DNA of 64,000 bases from Magnaporthiopsis rhizophila (GCA_003049465.1 PYSS01000065.1:157538-221537), one strand, 5' to 3'. Numbered from the stretch's first letter, positions 33,601 through 46,973 are shown. Program-made: numbers and translations. The notes: a model not told the origin generated them from the sequence alone.

Positions 33601-36600
33601 CGCAGTACGGCAAGGGCACATGGGCTTCCAATCGTCCAAGAGAAGATTGACACCGCACATACCCCTGCCGGGCACGTGTGCCGCCTCCCACGCGAATCAC
33701 CGCCAAGGAGGGCAATCCCCTGGGCATTCTCCGGAAAAAGCCATTTCCAATTTGGTCATGCAGGGCGCGGCGCGTGCTGTCACTCGTCCCAGTTGCGGCA
33801 AGGATCCGAAGTTCCATACACTCTTTTTTCCGTCTGTCTCTGTGATCCATTTCTGCCCAGAAAAGGTCACCAAGTCCATGCCGTCTTTCTCCTTCCCCCC
33901 CGCAAGGTCGTGGAAAGGAAGAAACGACGACGCTAATTGGTCAACCGACAGACGTGCTGGCTGGCTTAATCATAATCACCCAAGGAAAAGTCGTCACTCT
34001 TTTGTCAGTCCGCCGCCAAATGCGTCAGCAGCAAGCGCAGGCAAACGGACCAACAATCATGGCGGAAAAAGGGCGGCCCCAGGTCGTGAAACATGGAGCC
34101 CCGGTGCTACCTCCTTTCGGGAATGGTCAGGTCGGTCAAGCATTCAATGTGGATGGATGGATGGATGGCAGGGACCCATGCCCAACCGCGAATCGTCTTT
34201 GCCCAGCGGTGATATCCACACAGTTGAGGATACAGGCGTACTGTGCTATCGAACGCTCGGTTCAGCTTGGCTGGCGCTGACTGCCCACGACATTTTTTTT
34301 TTTTTCCCTTGCTTTTTTTTGGTCACCCCCACGGGCTGGTGTCAACCTGAAGTTCGGCAGCTTCGAGCCGCAAAAGCTGATGTGCGGCTGCACGAGTGGC
34401 AGGCTGGCACTGGCTTACACATCTTTTTTTTTTTTTTTTTTTTTCTTCTTCTCCCCGTTGAAGCTTCACTCACTCACTCTGCCCAACCATCTCGGTTAAA
34501 ACCCAAAAATCAAACAAGGGGGCAAAAAGGAAAAAGCTAAAAAGTGGCGGGTCTGGGGTAGTACATACAGCCTAGATACCGAAAATACCCAACGCCGCAT
34601 GCACGTCACATTTGATGCTGGGAAAAAAACCGGGGGGACAGGAGACTCGGGCGGTGTGAAAGGGTGTTGGGCGGGCGCTGCTCATGTGTTCTCTTCTCCT
34701 CCCCCCCTGGACATTCGAATTCTTTCTCCCGAGGCCGGTTGCGGCCTAAGCGCGGACCCAAACCCAAGATCCCGGGCCAGCATCCTGGGAACAAGGGCCG
34801 GCCGGTCGGTCAAGGGGGGCGGTCTGCACACCTTGGAACGAGGAGCCACCAGCCCATCACATCACATCTTTTTTTCTTCTCCCTTGCGCCGACGGCTAAC
34901 GAATCGAGTCACCCACCCCCCACTTTCCGGTCCCGTCGTTGTCACTTTTTTTTTTTTCTTTTTTTTTTTTCTTTCCTTTCCTCCTCCTTGTCGTCCTCCC
35001 GGGTGTGGGAGGGGTTGCTGAGGATTACGAGCTAGGCTCCTCCACGACAAAAAAAAACGAGCCCGCAAAAAAGGGGACACCAGGTCAACATCCTTCACTT
35101 GGTAAATTCCCAGCAACACAAAGGCAAAAAAAAGTAGGAGACTGGACCAAATTATCCTGTTACTTGTAAGTAGTATATACTCATTTTCCTACATGTAAAA
35201 AGGGTGTTTTTAACCCTTTTTTTTTTCTTTTAGTTGTTGTGTTTTGGTAATGTGCCCGACTGGAGGACATAAATTGCGGGCTCGTTTTTTTTTGTCGTGG
35301 GGGAGCTAGGCTATCCCGGCCGTATTGTACCTGCGCCAAAGGTGGAGGGGAGGATGACCTGACCGGACCAGACAGACATCACAGTCAAAAGCCGGGGGCA
35401 GTGGGTCGCGTTCTGCCGTGTGAGCGAACCGGGCTGTTTCGGCTTGTTCGCTCGACTACAGACGGTTCTTTGTCTTTTTGCCTTTGTTTTGCCGGGTCTT
35501 GTCCCTCCCATCATCATAGGGATGGATGGATGCGCATGTGCTCGTCTGGCTAGCCCCGGCTGCAAGCACGGTTGCTATTACGAATTGGTGGAATTTCCAT
35601 TTTCTTTAGTTTCGCATCTTCTTTCCTTCTTATCACTCTCTCGTCATAGAACGGTCGGCCTGGTGTACCTAGGGTGGAGTGGAGTGGAGAGTCAGACAAC
35701 GAACAGAAAAGGGAGGGAGGAGCAGCAAACATGGAATTCAATGACACGTCTCCCGCGCTTTGGAAGTCGTCGACGTCCTGCACGATCCCGAGGGCCCCCA
35801 ACGGGCTGCCTGCGGCTGCTTTATTTCCCGATTGGCGGGCTGGGCAAGCCCGAAGTGGTCCTCGAGGTTTTGCGTTGACCCAGAAAGAAGATGCCACCAC
35901 TTACTGTCACTAGTGGCAATCCTCCATTCGGCGTTCGGCAACGAGTCTATTACCTTGGTGGTTCTCCCGTCAAGTGACGGTTCGTATTTGCCATGGGCGA
36001 TCAATTCATCGTTCCTGGTCGTTTACATACCAGCGATGGCGCATATTTCGGCTTTCGGCGGCAGCAGAAGATTCGGAGGACGGACTACCCAAGGTACCTG
36101 TACATACCTAGACATGGTACGTAAAACGCTAAACGCTCCGAACCGTTCAGTTCAGCCCCAGCCGCTCGGCCGGTGGCTGCGTTTGGAGCGGCGTCTGCGC
36201 GGAAAGAGAGATCAGACCAAAAAAAAAAAAAAAAAAACAAAAAAAAACGGGAGGTTCTCGAACCGAGAAGAAGTTTTCTGCTTCTCTGATGCTTGTTTCA
36301 GCTGCGCGAAGCCCGAGCAAACCCCTGCGGGACGCCCAGCAGCTTTGCACATCATTTTTTTTCTTGTCCCTGCACGGCTCGCTTGCTTCTTGGTCCGATC
36401 ATGTGCGTATGCTGCTCTTCTCGGGCACGTCTTTGCCTCCTCCCGTCGCCCTTTGTTCTGTTCCGCCCGGCTAGGCTGGCCCCTTGCTGGCTAGACTTGC
36501 CCAGATCGAGCAGGTACCAAAAAGTCCCCGGGGCCGCGGTCGCTGATTGGCAGGGAAAGTTCCGACCGCTCATTTGCTTCACATTCTCATATTGGTTCTC

Positions 36601-39521
36601 TTTCTAGTCCAATGACCGCAGGGCACCAATCAGAATGCGTCGGCGGCACGGCTGGCCGCAGCAAGCGGCAGCGCACAGCCTTTTTCGTCCTCATCCCGTT
36701 CAGCAACTAGCCGCGGCAACCGTGTTGTGCAGCCGCGTCGAGGGAGATACGACAATCATGCCCTCCCCACCTCGCTTCGGGCTGATGGTGGCGTGGGGGA
36801 ACAGTCTCTGCGGCCTCACGTGGCTACCAAGGCGGCTCCTTGCCTGACTGCATAGCCGCCCGCCCGCCCGCCGACCCTGCCCAAGATGCTAGCTGTCGGG
36901 GTCACAAGACAACAAGGCAAGAGGCAAAAAAAAAGGGTCCTTTTCTAGCCTCGATTTCTGCCGTGCCCAGCCGATCGGGGCCTGATTATCCCCAGCCGCG
37001 GGTTGTCAGCCGAGGTGTCTCTAGTGGCTTCATTCTGACCAAATGTTTACGTGAACGTCAGCTCTCTGATGTCGAGGCCGCTTCGTCTGAACTCTCCCGT
37101 TGCAGCGACTTCCTCGTGCTTGCGTCGTTACTATTCTTGACCTCGGTTGAGATTGTGCATGTGTTCAACTCACCATGTCCATCTATAGTTGCCACTTTTT
37201 TTTCTAGTAAAAACCTTATCGTCGTTCTTCCGGGATTGCAAATTGGTATCGGCCTTAATTGCGGAGACGGGGAATGGCGGAAGTCGGCATCCTGGTCAGG
37301 CCGGAAAAGAACCCCATGGGGACGGCTTCCCGTCAAGACAAAGTTTCTTGGTTTGTTTTATGTAAGAGCGCATCACATTTGGATCCATGGCACTTGGCGA
37401 GACACATGTTGGTGGCTGTGGATGGATGACTCGCACCCCCTTCCTTTGAGCCGTCGTCACTCATGGTGTATGTAGAAGTGATTAGCCCACTGGCTTTGGG
37501 CATATCACATCCCATCACGGACCCGGTCCGGACGGTCCATCATCGATTAGAAATTTCTCTGCTCGCCGCGGCAGGGTAATCTTACGGGTCCGCCGATATT
37601 CCGTATCACAGGGGGCCTCGCGTCGAAACATGATTCCGTTTTGCTCTCCATCACACTTTGCTTACGCTGACTGTTCGAATCACGGGGGAACACGCTAAGA
37701 GGTACATCTACTAGGTGTGGCGATCGCCTCCCTCCGTCTCAAGCCTGTGATTGTTTGTTTTTGCCATGGTGGATGCTTGGCGATGTGATGATGGTGGCGG
37801 ATGGAAATGACCGATTTCGGTTTACTTTGTTCCCATCCGAGAATCTTGTCTACACACCAAAAATAGCACTATCGTCCAAACCTTAGCTGGCGAGAAGGCC
37901 ATATGTTCGGCATCGAGATTGGCGCAAAGGAGCAAGGCCGGGAAGAGACAAGCAAGCCGTGATGGGTGCCCACCCCGACCCGCGCCGCACCATAGCACCG
38001 CCTGGACCGATCAAAGTATAGCAATTTGTGTCCCCGAAGGTGTGGCGATCCACGGCGGGGAGTAAAGGGCGTACAAGGCACACGGCACACAGCCCACAAC
38101 CATGTCGTCCTCGAGGCCGGCGGGGCTGTACATTGTGTACGTCGCGTCTTGTATCCATCCACTAGCTAGCGTCGTAGCCTGACCCCTCATCTCGGAGTTT
38201 CCTCCGACCTGGGATCGTGATCTCACCTCTCTCCCCCACCCAGCTCGAGTCGCTCTTGGGGAAGGGTGACGACACCAGTCCCGATCAACTGGTAGCTGTC
38301 TCCGACTCGCTTCTCCGGCGATACGGGATCATGAGCGATATATGTCCTCACTGAGCGGGAGAGGAAATCGTGATGGTGGGAGAGGGAGGCGAGGGCGCGA
38401 ACCGAGTAATCGTCATGGGCCTCGCCGAAGCCCGTCCTCCTCCCCCGTACACGGACAAGGCGTGGCATGACCTGGGCAAGGGCGTCTGTGGCGTGCTACG
38501 AGACCACATCAACCCACCACCACCGCCATCATCGAGTAGGATTGTGGGGGGAAGTACATACCTACATGGAGGAACGACAAGCAAGCCCGTTTGGGAGCCG
38601 GGTCCCAGGCTATGGTAGCAAAGATCGAGCCAGGTATCTTGGCTTGCGCCCATGGAACCGACCTGGCCACCTCCTTCCACTGTCCGCCTTGAAGCTTTGG
38701 TCAATGTGCATGTGTACGTACGAACGAAAAAAAAAGAGGAGTGGTGGCCTCGCCTCGTCAGGTGCTAAACCCGAACCAGAGACTCTGTTCGACCTGGCAT
38801 CCCTTCCCTTCCCTGTCCTGTCCTCCCCGAAATATGTATACATAAAGAATGTGTGTACGGACTTTGTGCCACCGTCCCCGGGTCTTTCGTGTACTGCCTA
38901 GGACACGGGTCCCGTAAGCTGTATGTATAACAACCGACGGGGAACTATTTGAAATGTGCTGCCCTGCCCTGCCTTTCATGTGGGTGCCTGACTCGCCCGA
39001 CCCTCCCTTTTTCGACTTCTGTCACAAAAAGAGGGCTGGACGAGCACGTAGCCCCGGGAAAGAAACATGTTACTGCAAGTACTGTAAGCACAAAGAAATG
39101 TGATCACGATAGGGAGGCAGTGTAACCATCTTCTCGGGTGTTGAGGGCCATCGATATCACACAGACACACACATGCTCTCGAGTCACGCTGCCCGCCCGG
39201 CGGCGCGTACACCCCAGGGCTTGGTGAGACACGGGCACACAGAGCATCTATTGAACCTAGACGCCCTTTTTTTTTATGTTGCCCGACCCCTCTATAAAAA
39301 GTATGCACCGCTGCTAAACCCGTGGTGACACCGGTCTGAATGCGTCAAGAAAGACAAAAAAAAGGTAGAACCATTCCGATCGAGTCTGTCACATCCCAGC
39401 AACCCAGGAATCCTCCGTTCCTCCCTCCTACGTAAGCCCTCTTCTTCTTTTTTCTTCCTTTCCCTATTGGCTATCTTTCGAACTTTAAAGTCGATATGGC
39501 CCACACACCCAGTGGATCACA

Positions 39522-40990
39522 TCACAGGTAGCCTTTCAGCACAGCTGCTTCGGCATTCAGAATTGAGGATCCCGCTGCTCCAATGACGGCTAGTGACGGT
39601 GAAAAGAGGAAAAAGGAGGGTGGGCGAGACATGGTCAGCACTTGGTTGATTAGAGGGTGTTGTCTGCAGTGACACGCGAGGAGCAAGACTAGAGATGCAT
39701 GAAGCCGTCGGGTCCGGCGGGGAAGTAGAGGAGTGTGTGCGTGTGTGCGCGCGCGTGTGTGTAGCAGCAGACAGGCGGGGTGGGAGTAGGTAGGTAAAGA
39801 AACAGAAAAACTCACTATTGTGGCTAAGCGCCACAAACTTGATGTCGAATATGCCGCTCTCGTCCTCGCGCACGCGGCCGACGCTGACCGTGTACCCGCC
39901 GGACAGGTCGCGGTCCAGACGCGGCTGGGGCCTGTCGTCCTCCTCAAACACCATGATGGAGGGTTTCGGGGCCGAGGGGCAGCCGAGCGACTCGGCCTCG
40001 GAGACGTACGAGGCGAGGGCGGCCTTGACCTCTGCGGCGGGCGGCGGCGGCCTGTTAGCGAAGCGCAGCGAGACGCAGGCGGTGTGGCCGTCGAGCACTG
40101 GGACGCGGTTGCAGGCGGCGCTGACCCTGAGGGCCGACTGCTCCTCGAAGGCGGTGGCGTCGGCGCTGAGGCCGCCGAGGATCTTGCGGGCCTCGGTCTC
40201 GAGCTTGTCCTCCTCGCCCTTTATAAACGGCACGACGTTGTCGATCACATCCATGGACGCCACGCCCGGATAGCCGGCGCCCGAGACGGCCTGCATGGTG
40301 ACGACGGAGGCGCAGTCGACGGGGCCGAAGCGGGCCTGCAGCGCCGCCAGCGGGATCACGAGCCCGATGACGGCGCAGTTGCTGTTGCAGACCAGGAAGC
40401 CCTTGGCCAGGCCGTTCTGGCGCCGCTGGTGCGGGATCAGCGACAGGTGCGGCAGGTTGACGGTGGGCACGACGAGCGGCACGTCTAGGTCGCGCCGGTG
40501 GTTCTTGGCGTTGGAGAAGACGGGCAGGTCGGCGCGCTGAAAGGCCGTCTCGACTTCGCCGGCCACGTCCGAGTCCAGGCCCGAGAAGACGACGTCGCAG
40601 TCGGAGAAGAGCTCGGGCCGGCACTCGCGCACCACGAGCTCGCCCACCGCCGCCGACATGGGCGTCGACTGTTTCCAGCGCGCCGCGTCGCGGTACTTCT
40701 TGCCCGCCGACCGCGCCGACGCGCCGACGGCCGCCAGGACGAAGGACGGGTGCTGCTGCAGCAGGAGGATGAAGCGCTGGCCCACCGAGCCGGTCGCGCC
40801 GAGCACGCCTGGAGGGGGAGGTCAGAGGCGGCTTTGCATCATGAGCGTGTAGTGCCGTCGACTGTGCATGTAGCCGTGGGTATCAAGGGGCCCAGGAGGA
40901 GGCTTGAAGCGGCGTCACGCGCAGAACGGGGGAGGAGGAGGCCGCAGAAGAAGACGCACCGCACTTCTTGACAGGGAACTCCGTCGCCAT
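39522..40990 (-). CDS. HOM2: Aspartate-semialdehyde dehydrogenase
   Basis: Reading on the minus strand, exons are 40990-40960 (31 nt, MATEFPVKKC), 40808-39816 and 39589-39522, giving 363 residues (yeast Hom2 has 365). The nucleotide-binding start is GVLGATGSVGQRF, and the active-site cysteine is C155 in VCNSNCAVIG. AGYPGVASMDVIDNVVPFI and the substrate-binding region ACNRVPVLDGHTACVSLRF follow, and the last exon supplies TVIGAAGSSILNAEAAVLKGYL. The enzyme makes aspartate semialdehyde from aspartyl phosphate with NADPH, the branch point to threonine, methionine and isoleucine. Introns are 40959-40809 (GTGCGT...CCAG) and 39815-39590 (GTGAGT...CTAG). Reading through the second donor gives a false tail and loses the conserved C terminus, so the three-exon model is preferred. 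Confidence 0.96.
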
Positions 40991-41466
40991 GGTTCTTCGC
41001 AATGGGAGAAGACACTGACTGCGTTGGTCAATGGTGAGATGGCCACTGCTATTTTTTTCTTTTCTTCTCGTGACTCGATTTCTCTTGGAGATTTCCAAAA
41101 AGGGGCGCAAAGCTGTGCTCCGTCATCGCAAGCTCGCGACGCCCCGCCAACCCACCAAAACCTCCAGCCCCGCTATCGGAGCGACGTTGACTATTTGTGG
41201 GCCCCCTGAACACCCTGGCCACGGCACATCTGCCATCTTGGGTCCGCCTCCAGGGTCCTGGGTCCTGGCTATTTGGCTCGGCGTGCGGGGTTGTGGGAGA
41301 GATATTATAAAACATCTTGTTCACACTGGTATCATTTATATAGAAGGAAGGCATCGCCATGATTTGACAAGATTCGAGTTTCGGCAAATATCGTGGTGGT
41401 ATATAGAAGGGAGTGGATGGGTATATAAGACACGCATATATAAGAACATCTAGACGACCAAAGACA
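40991..41466. promoter_or_regulatory. Upstream region of HOM2 with a CPC1/GCN4-like site
   Basis: TGACTCG at 41071-41077 differs by one base from the TGACTCA core bound by the Gcn4/CPC1 general amino-acid control factor, and lies 81 bases upstream of the HOM2 start. The same region holds the 3' flank of the Zn2Cys6 gene, with an AT-rich stretch at 41305-41460. Confidence 0.4.
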
Positions 41467-44400
41467 TCAAAAGGTCATGTCGCCCGGCCCGCCATGGCTC
41501 CACTCGTTATTCATGGTCGCCCACAGGTCCTGGAACATGGCCGCCTGCGAGCTGCTGTCGAGGTCGGCCATGGGATGGGGCTGCCCTACACCGCCGGCGA
41601 CGGGCCCGACGGCTCCACCGACGCCGCCGCCCATCATGCCCATCGGCATTGGATGGTCGGGAGGCACCGCGGCGGCGGCGCTGCTGTCGCCCCAAATCGG
41701 AAAGAAGTTGTCGAGCGAGCCGTCGAGCATGGGGCAGCCGCGCATCGACTTGTCCAGCCCGACCCGCATGTCCGACGTCATGGCCGCGTGGGGGTTGCTG
41801 CTGCTGCCGCCGGCGCCGTTGCCCCCACCATAGAACCCGCCGGCCCCGAAACCACCGAGAAACATGGACATGACGGAGGGCGCCGACACGGGCGGTGGGG
41901 CGGCGGTGGTGGCGGCGGCGGTAGCCAGGACCTCGGCGGGCGGCAGCTGGGCGACGCGGCGGTCGAACTTCCTCTTGACGACGCTGAAGACGAGCTTGGT
42001 GGCGCACACGATGTTCATCTGCGTGTTGGCGCCGTTGGCTCCGCCGCCGTTGTTGGCGCTGCCGCCACTGATGATCTCGTCGTAAAAGTCGTCGCAGTCG
42101 CCCGAGATGGTGGCCAGGAACCGGCCCAGCTCGAGCTCGCGCCGCCCGCGCGCCCCGTCCCAGAGCGGGCAGGCCGGCATGTCGAACGAGAGGCGGAAGC
42201 AGATCACGACGATGAAGACGACGCGGCCCCACTCGACGGTGCTGAAGTTGGCAAACTCCTCTTCCGGCGCCGTCAGCGAGTCGCCGCCGTCCTGGAACGT
42301 GGCCGCTGCTGCCGAGGGTGTTTGCAAGGGCACTGCCGTCGACTCGGAGGCGGCGAGTGACGGCTTCGCCCAATTGGGCGACGGCTGCGGCGTGTCTTCT
42401 CGCGTGATGCTGGCTAGGAATTCGAGGAACTTGCGGAGGACGGGCAGGGCCAGGGCTAACCTGGCCGGGTCCTGATTGGGATCGAGCGCTTGGCTTGGGC
42501 GCTGGACCTTGATGAACGAGGGCTTCCAAAGGTGCGAGCCGTAGAGGTAAATCTCGGTCGTCAGAGACGAGACGAGCATGACGGCTGGCGGTACGGGTGT
42601 GTTAGCCGCGCCACGCTGTCTTTATGCGACCACAATACTCTGCAAAAAACCAAGGATTAAATGGAAACATACGTGTGTTTGCAACATCTTCTGGCACCCG
42701 GCTCTTCCACTCGCGGAACTGGGCCTCAAGGCCCCGCAACATGGTGTCCACCTGGTACTGAGAACGCTGGCCTTTATCCTGGGCCGTCGTCAAGTTGGCC
42801 GTCTCTTCGATGAGGTGCTGGTTGCGCACCAGCCATGGCAGCACGCGGTCGCCGGCCTGGGTTCCCTCTCGCTCGAGGATGTCGCAGCACGTTGCCGTCC
42901 AAGCCGTGAACTGAAGGGACGCTGGGCGTGCTATATACGCCATGGCTCGGCTAGACGATTGGATATAAAGGGTTAGTCAGAGTGCATGGCTGTGGTAGGG
43001 GTAGGACGACTACTCTGGGCGGTGATGAAACGAGAAGAACACAAGAAAGAAGAACCTACGCCACGACGAGATAGTAGCAGCACAGATACGCCCTGATAGC
43101 CTGCAGGCGTTCCTCACCAGTGAGTCCTGCCTGTTCAAAGCCCTCGGGCTGGTCTAGCTCCAGGTCCTGGACGAGGTCGACGGCCATGCGCATGTACTGG
43201 GAAGACTGCTTGCTTTTCGGCCGCAGATGAACCGGATACCTAAGCGCCGCAACGGTCAGTTCTGCAAACCATTTTTTTTTCCTTTTCTTTCTCGCATCGC
43301 TCCAAGGGTCCAGCTCGGCACGCGGCGGAGAGAACAAGCTCACCAGGCACAGTAGACCAGCAAGCCGACGAGCAGCTCGACGCTGCGCTCCCCACCAGCG
43401 ACGAACTTGAGGCCGAGGATCTTGCGGAACTCCTCGTCATACAGGCTGCCCCTGCCGCCGCGCAGGGCGACGCGGGCGCCGCTGGCCGCAGCCAGCACGG
43501 CGAGCAGCACAAAGGGGCGGTCGCGGGCCAGCCCCGGCACGGTGTCGTGCTCGCCGACGGCGGCGACGGGGAAGTACGGGTCCATGCCGCGGCGGAAGGC
43601 GGCCAGCAGGGCGGCGGCGCTGTCGAGGTTGAACTGCGGGCGGCGGAGGCCCAGCGACAGCGGCGAGGCCGGCTCGAGGCTGGGCCGGGCGGACGAGAAG
43701 CCGCCGGTGGTGGTGGCGCTGGTGGTGGCGGCGCTGTAGCCCGTCGAGGACGGCGTGGTGGCCGAGGCGGTGCGGGTGCTGCTGCTCCGGACGCCGCCGT
43801 TGACCATGACGCTGCCGGCGTCGTCGTCGAAGAAGTCGCCGTCGTAGGGCGGCGACGGCATGAGGCGGTCGAGGTAGGCCTCGTGCGAGTCCCGCAGCAC
43901 GGCCAGCGGGTCTTCCAGGTGCTCCTCCTTGGGCAGGGGCACGTCGATCGTGAAGGTTTTGGAGGGGCCTGGTGGAGGCGGCGGTCTCTCTGCTGCCGAT
44001 ATTCTGTTGACGCAGCGGATGAGATTCGAGGGGGTCGTGTTAGCCTACATACGGTATACCTCTCTCTCTAGATGCCTCTACAACCCGCCCATCTACAGAT
44101 GTGTATACCTAGGTATATACCAGGGGGTGTGACTGTCAAGGGAGGGGTAACGCACTGCTTGGATAATCTTGGGCGCCTGGTACGCGGACCAGTCTTGAAG
44201 ACGCATTCGCGCTTGGATTCTAGGCATCTATTTGTTTTGGTGATGGGTGGAAGGAAACAGGTCAGCAGGCTGGAAGGGCTACCTACTGGCAAGGACAACC
44301 CGGAGCACTGTCCCCCAAACGCCACCTACCTGCGGCAAATGCCTGGCTGTCTACTCGATGTGCACTTGACCTTGGCTGCGCGGCAGCTTTCGCAAGCGTA

Positions 44401-44517
44401 GGTCATCTTGGCCTGTGGGCCCTGGGTGGCGCCGCTGGCGCTGCCGTCACCAGCGCAGCTGGGGGCAGGGGCATTGGCATTGGCATTGGCATTTGGGCTG
44501 GTGAAGTGATGATCCAT
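41467..44517 (-). CDS. Zn2Cys6 fungal transcription factor, six exons
   Basis: Reading on the minus strand, exons are 44517-44330, 44227-44156, 44003-43344, 43239-43060, 42950-42673 and 42584-41467. All five introns are GT-AG and keep frame, giving 831 residues. The binuclear zinc cluster spans exons 1 and 2: CESCRAAKVKC, then CRRCLESKREC (spacing C-2-C-6-C-8-C-2-C-6-C), followed by a basic patch RTRRPRLSK. After a linker with serine/threonine runs come helical blocks typical of the middle region of these regulators: LLVYCAWYPVHLRPKSKQ, RMAVDLVQDLELDQP, ERLQAIRAYLCCYYL and FREWKSRVPEDV. The C terminus is glycine/alanine-rich and ends DLWATMNNEWSHGGPGDMTF, an acidic-aromatic tail suited to activation. 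It resembles the War1/WarA group in the zinc cluster, but target genes cannot be inferred. The gene lies head-on behind HOM2 on the same strand. Confidence 0.9.
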
Positions 44518-46973
44518 GGTGTGCAAGTCCAGTGCGTGTGGACAGATATGTGTGTGTCTTTCTCTGGCTACCTGTCAGCTCCACATCGGACTTTGGAGTT
44601 GAGAGCAAGATCTGTGGATGGGGCCAAAGAAGCTCCAGGGCGGCATCAGCTGGGCGCGATGGAGGGCAGGATCTGGGCCGGATCGGTGTGGTCAAATCTC
44701 CGACTGGGTTCGGACGGGTCGCTTCTAGGCACGGGCAGCCAGCTGCCTACCAGGTTGGCGTCCGTGGGGATATGGCGAGTTTAAAGAACCGCCGGGTCGA
44801 ACCGAGCATGGAGCCTCCGACCTCCGTCGGCGTCTCAGGAACCAAAACGCCCGCGGATGCCGTCAACTAATGCTGATCCCTGCACGCCCCCAGCCAGCCG
44901 CAGCGGCAGTTTGTCAGCAAGGCCTAGGCCCTGGGGGGATGACGATTGCCTCAGAAGCCGCCGCACGGCTCAGCTTGCCAATTGCGGGCAAAAAAACAAA
45001 AATAAAAATAAAAACATCTTGACGCTGCTGTCAGCCGTCTCACGGAAATGCAAGATGCAAAAAACAATTTCTCACCGCCCATCTCACCAAAACCGAAAGC
45101 GCCCCAAATATAGAAACAGCACAACCCTTTTTACGGCGGTCGCGTAAACAACTCCGGAAATCTTGGGCTAGTCGAAGCCCCGTGTCGCCTGGCAGCCTGG
45201 GTTCTTGTCGCTGCGATGGGTGATGTGATTGCGTGAGCACCGCTGGATGCTCATGCAGACCGTGCTGACGACAAAGCCGACCGCCGGCTCTGCCCGCCGC
45301 GATGCGCCTTTCGTTCTGAGCGCCAGCATTGACGCCGAACCGGGCGCTGATGCTGATCAAACGCGCCTATTGAGCAGTTGGCGAAAAAATGTCGTTGAAG
45401 CTACTAGGTCGCACGCGCTGCCCTCACGGTCCGCCCGCCACCCGCGTTTCGATCGGCTGCTTGCCATCGAACTTGGCGAACCGCTTGCCTGCAGGGACGT
45501 CTGCGGCGAGCACTCGACCATCCCCAGCCAGGTGTTGCCGATGGATATCTCGCCGCTCAACGGGTGCGAGTAAAGAGCGCCCTGCTTGGGCTGAGGTCCC
45601 GAGCTCGGCTGCTCCTCCCTCTACTTGTCGGCCATCACCGACCATGCCGGTGCCGCCGCATCTGCTCCTTGCTGGCCTAGAAGAAGCGTTGCGTTGCGTT
45701 TGTCCCCAGGCAGAGCGACACCCGCTTCCCCATCCTCCCCTGCCCTCGCTCACTCGTCCCTCGAAAATGCAGCTTGGGCGTCACGATGCCGACATGTTCG
45801 GTTCCATCATGTGCTTCGGTAGATAGGTGTGTGGTCCGTGTGCCGGTAGACATGATGCCCGTTTGGTCTGCGGCGGCCCGATCCGCATCGACAGCGTCGC
45901 ATCTCCAGTCAGGTGCCCCGGCGCCGGGCGGTACCGGCTCGCGGAACATGTGGTCCTGCTTGCCTGCCGGTGGTGGTGGGCTGGCTTGCAGGGGGTTGTG
46001 GCCGTCGTTTCGACTTTTTGCCGTCGCTCTTGGGACCCCAGGGATGGTGACTCGCATGCCCTTGAAACCAGACCCTGGAAACGCTCCGACGACGACGCAA
46101 CCGTGATGGTGGATCGCTCTAATGTCCATTGACGTCTTATCTGTCTCTATTATTCTTACACGCCCCCCGGCCGCCGAGGGCAAATAGTTTACTAAGTAAA
46201 TACCACATTCCTGCGCGTTTTTGTCAAGTTCACCGCGACTCAGCTTCACCGTCGTGGGCATCTGTGCCCGCCAACTGCAGACGAGTGGTGATAGACCGAC
46301 GCGCGGATTTTTGGTCGAGACTAGTTTCAAATTTACGGCTTTGACAGCTGCTGGCCCGGATCGTGTTTCGAGGACGGAAAATTGTCCGCCACCCATGACG
46401 GCCATGACGGCGCCAAACCTGAATTGAAATCTGACGATTTTGACGTGCTTGAAGCGACAGTGAAACGTGGAGCCTAGGAGAGAGGGGCCGCTAAAGGGGA
46501 GAGAGCCGGATCACAGCGCTATCATCGCGTTGGCACCATGCAGGTGATTGTATTCCCCGACGATGGCCCGTTGTTGCGCCTAGCGGCGCTGGCTGCCACA
46601 CTCTTTATTTTCCAGACCTGGTGCTTTGGCTCGGTAACAGGCACCTTTAGGTAACCGTAGCGTAGGTTGGCACTAGTGGCAGATGTGGCTTGAGTTGGCC
46701 CTCGAACCATTTCGAATCGGCCCGGGCCAACCGGGGAGAAAGGCCTGCTGTGTGGCGATAGTGCTAGGTAGTGTTTGATTCCGCGATGTGATCAGACAGC
46801 TACCTGCCCAAAGGAGTGGGCTGGCTAGCCGATGACCCTCTCTTGCTTGACAACTACTACAGCACCGCATGACAGTGCGCAGAAGAACGATGTTGGGCGA
46901 CCTAGTGGGTATCTTTGTCTATGAACTCGGTGATCGAAAAATGAGAAGCAGAGAAAATGAATTCAGAGCAAAG
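44518..46973. other. Upstream region of the Zn2Cys6 gene, no supported gene
   Basis: About 2.5 kb holding the promoter of the Zn2Cys6 factor and the 3' flank of IPI3. A minus-strand frame of 242 codons with an ATG at 46405 has no recognisable domain and overlaps other frames, so it is not called. Confidence 0.5.

Larger units (their letters stand above)
28200..39521. other. 11.3-kb region without a supported gene
   Basis: This lies between the Whi3-like start (28199) and the end of aspartate-semialdehyde dehydrogenase (39522). The left part must contain the Whi3 promoter and leader. Composition shifts many times: poly-T at 28503-28533, A runs near 36220, T/C-rich stretches at 34285-34450 and 34950-34975, CACCACC and GATG microsatellites, and a 13-bp tandem at 30572-30610. 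Open frames are present on both strands but are low-complexity, lack domains and mutually overlap. I found no tRNA or rRNA. Confidence 0.55.

Noticed and set aside
33353..34540. Plus-strand frame of about 395 codons
   Set aside because: No ATG at its head; translates T homopolymers into phenylalanine runs and shows no domain.
37670..37690. GTTCGAATC, a possible tRNA B box
   Set aside because: No A box at the right distance and no cloverleaf can be drawn.
45677..46405. Minus-strand frame of 242 codons starting at an ATG
   Set aside because: No domain, uneven composition, overlapping frames on the other strand; length is compatible with chance in GC-rich DNA.
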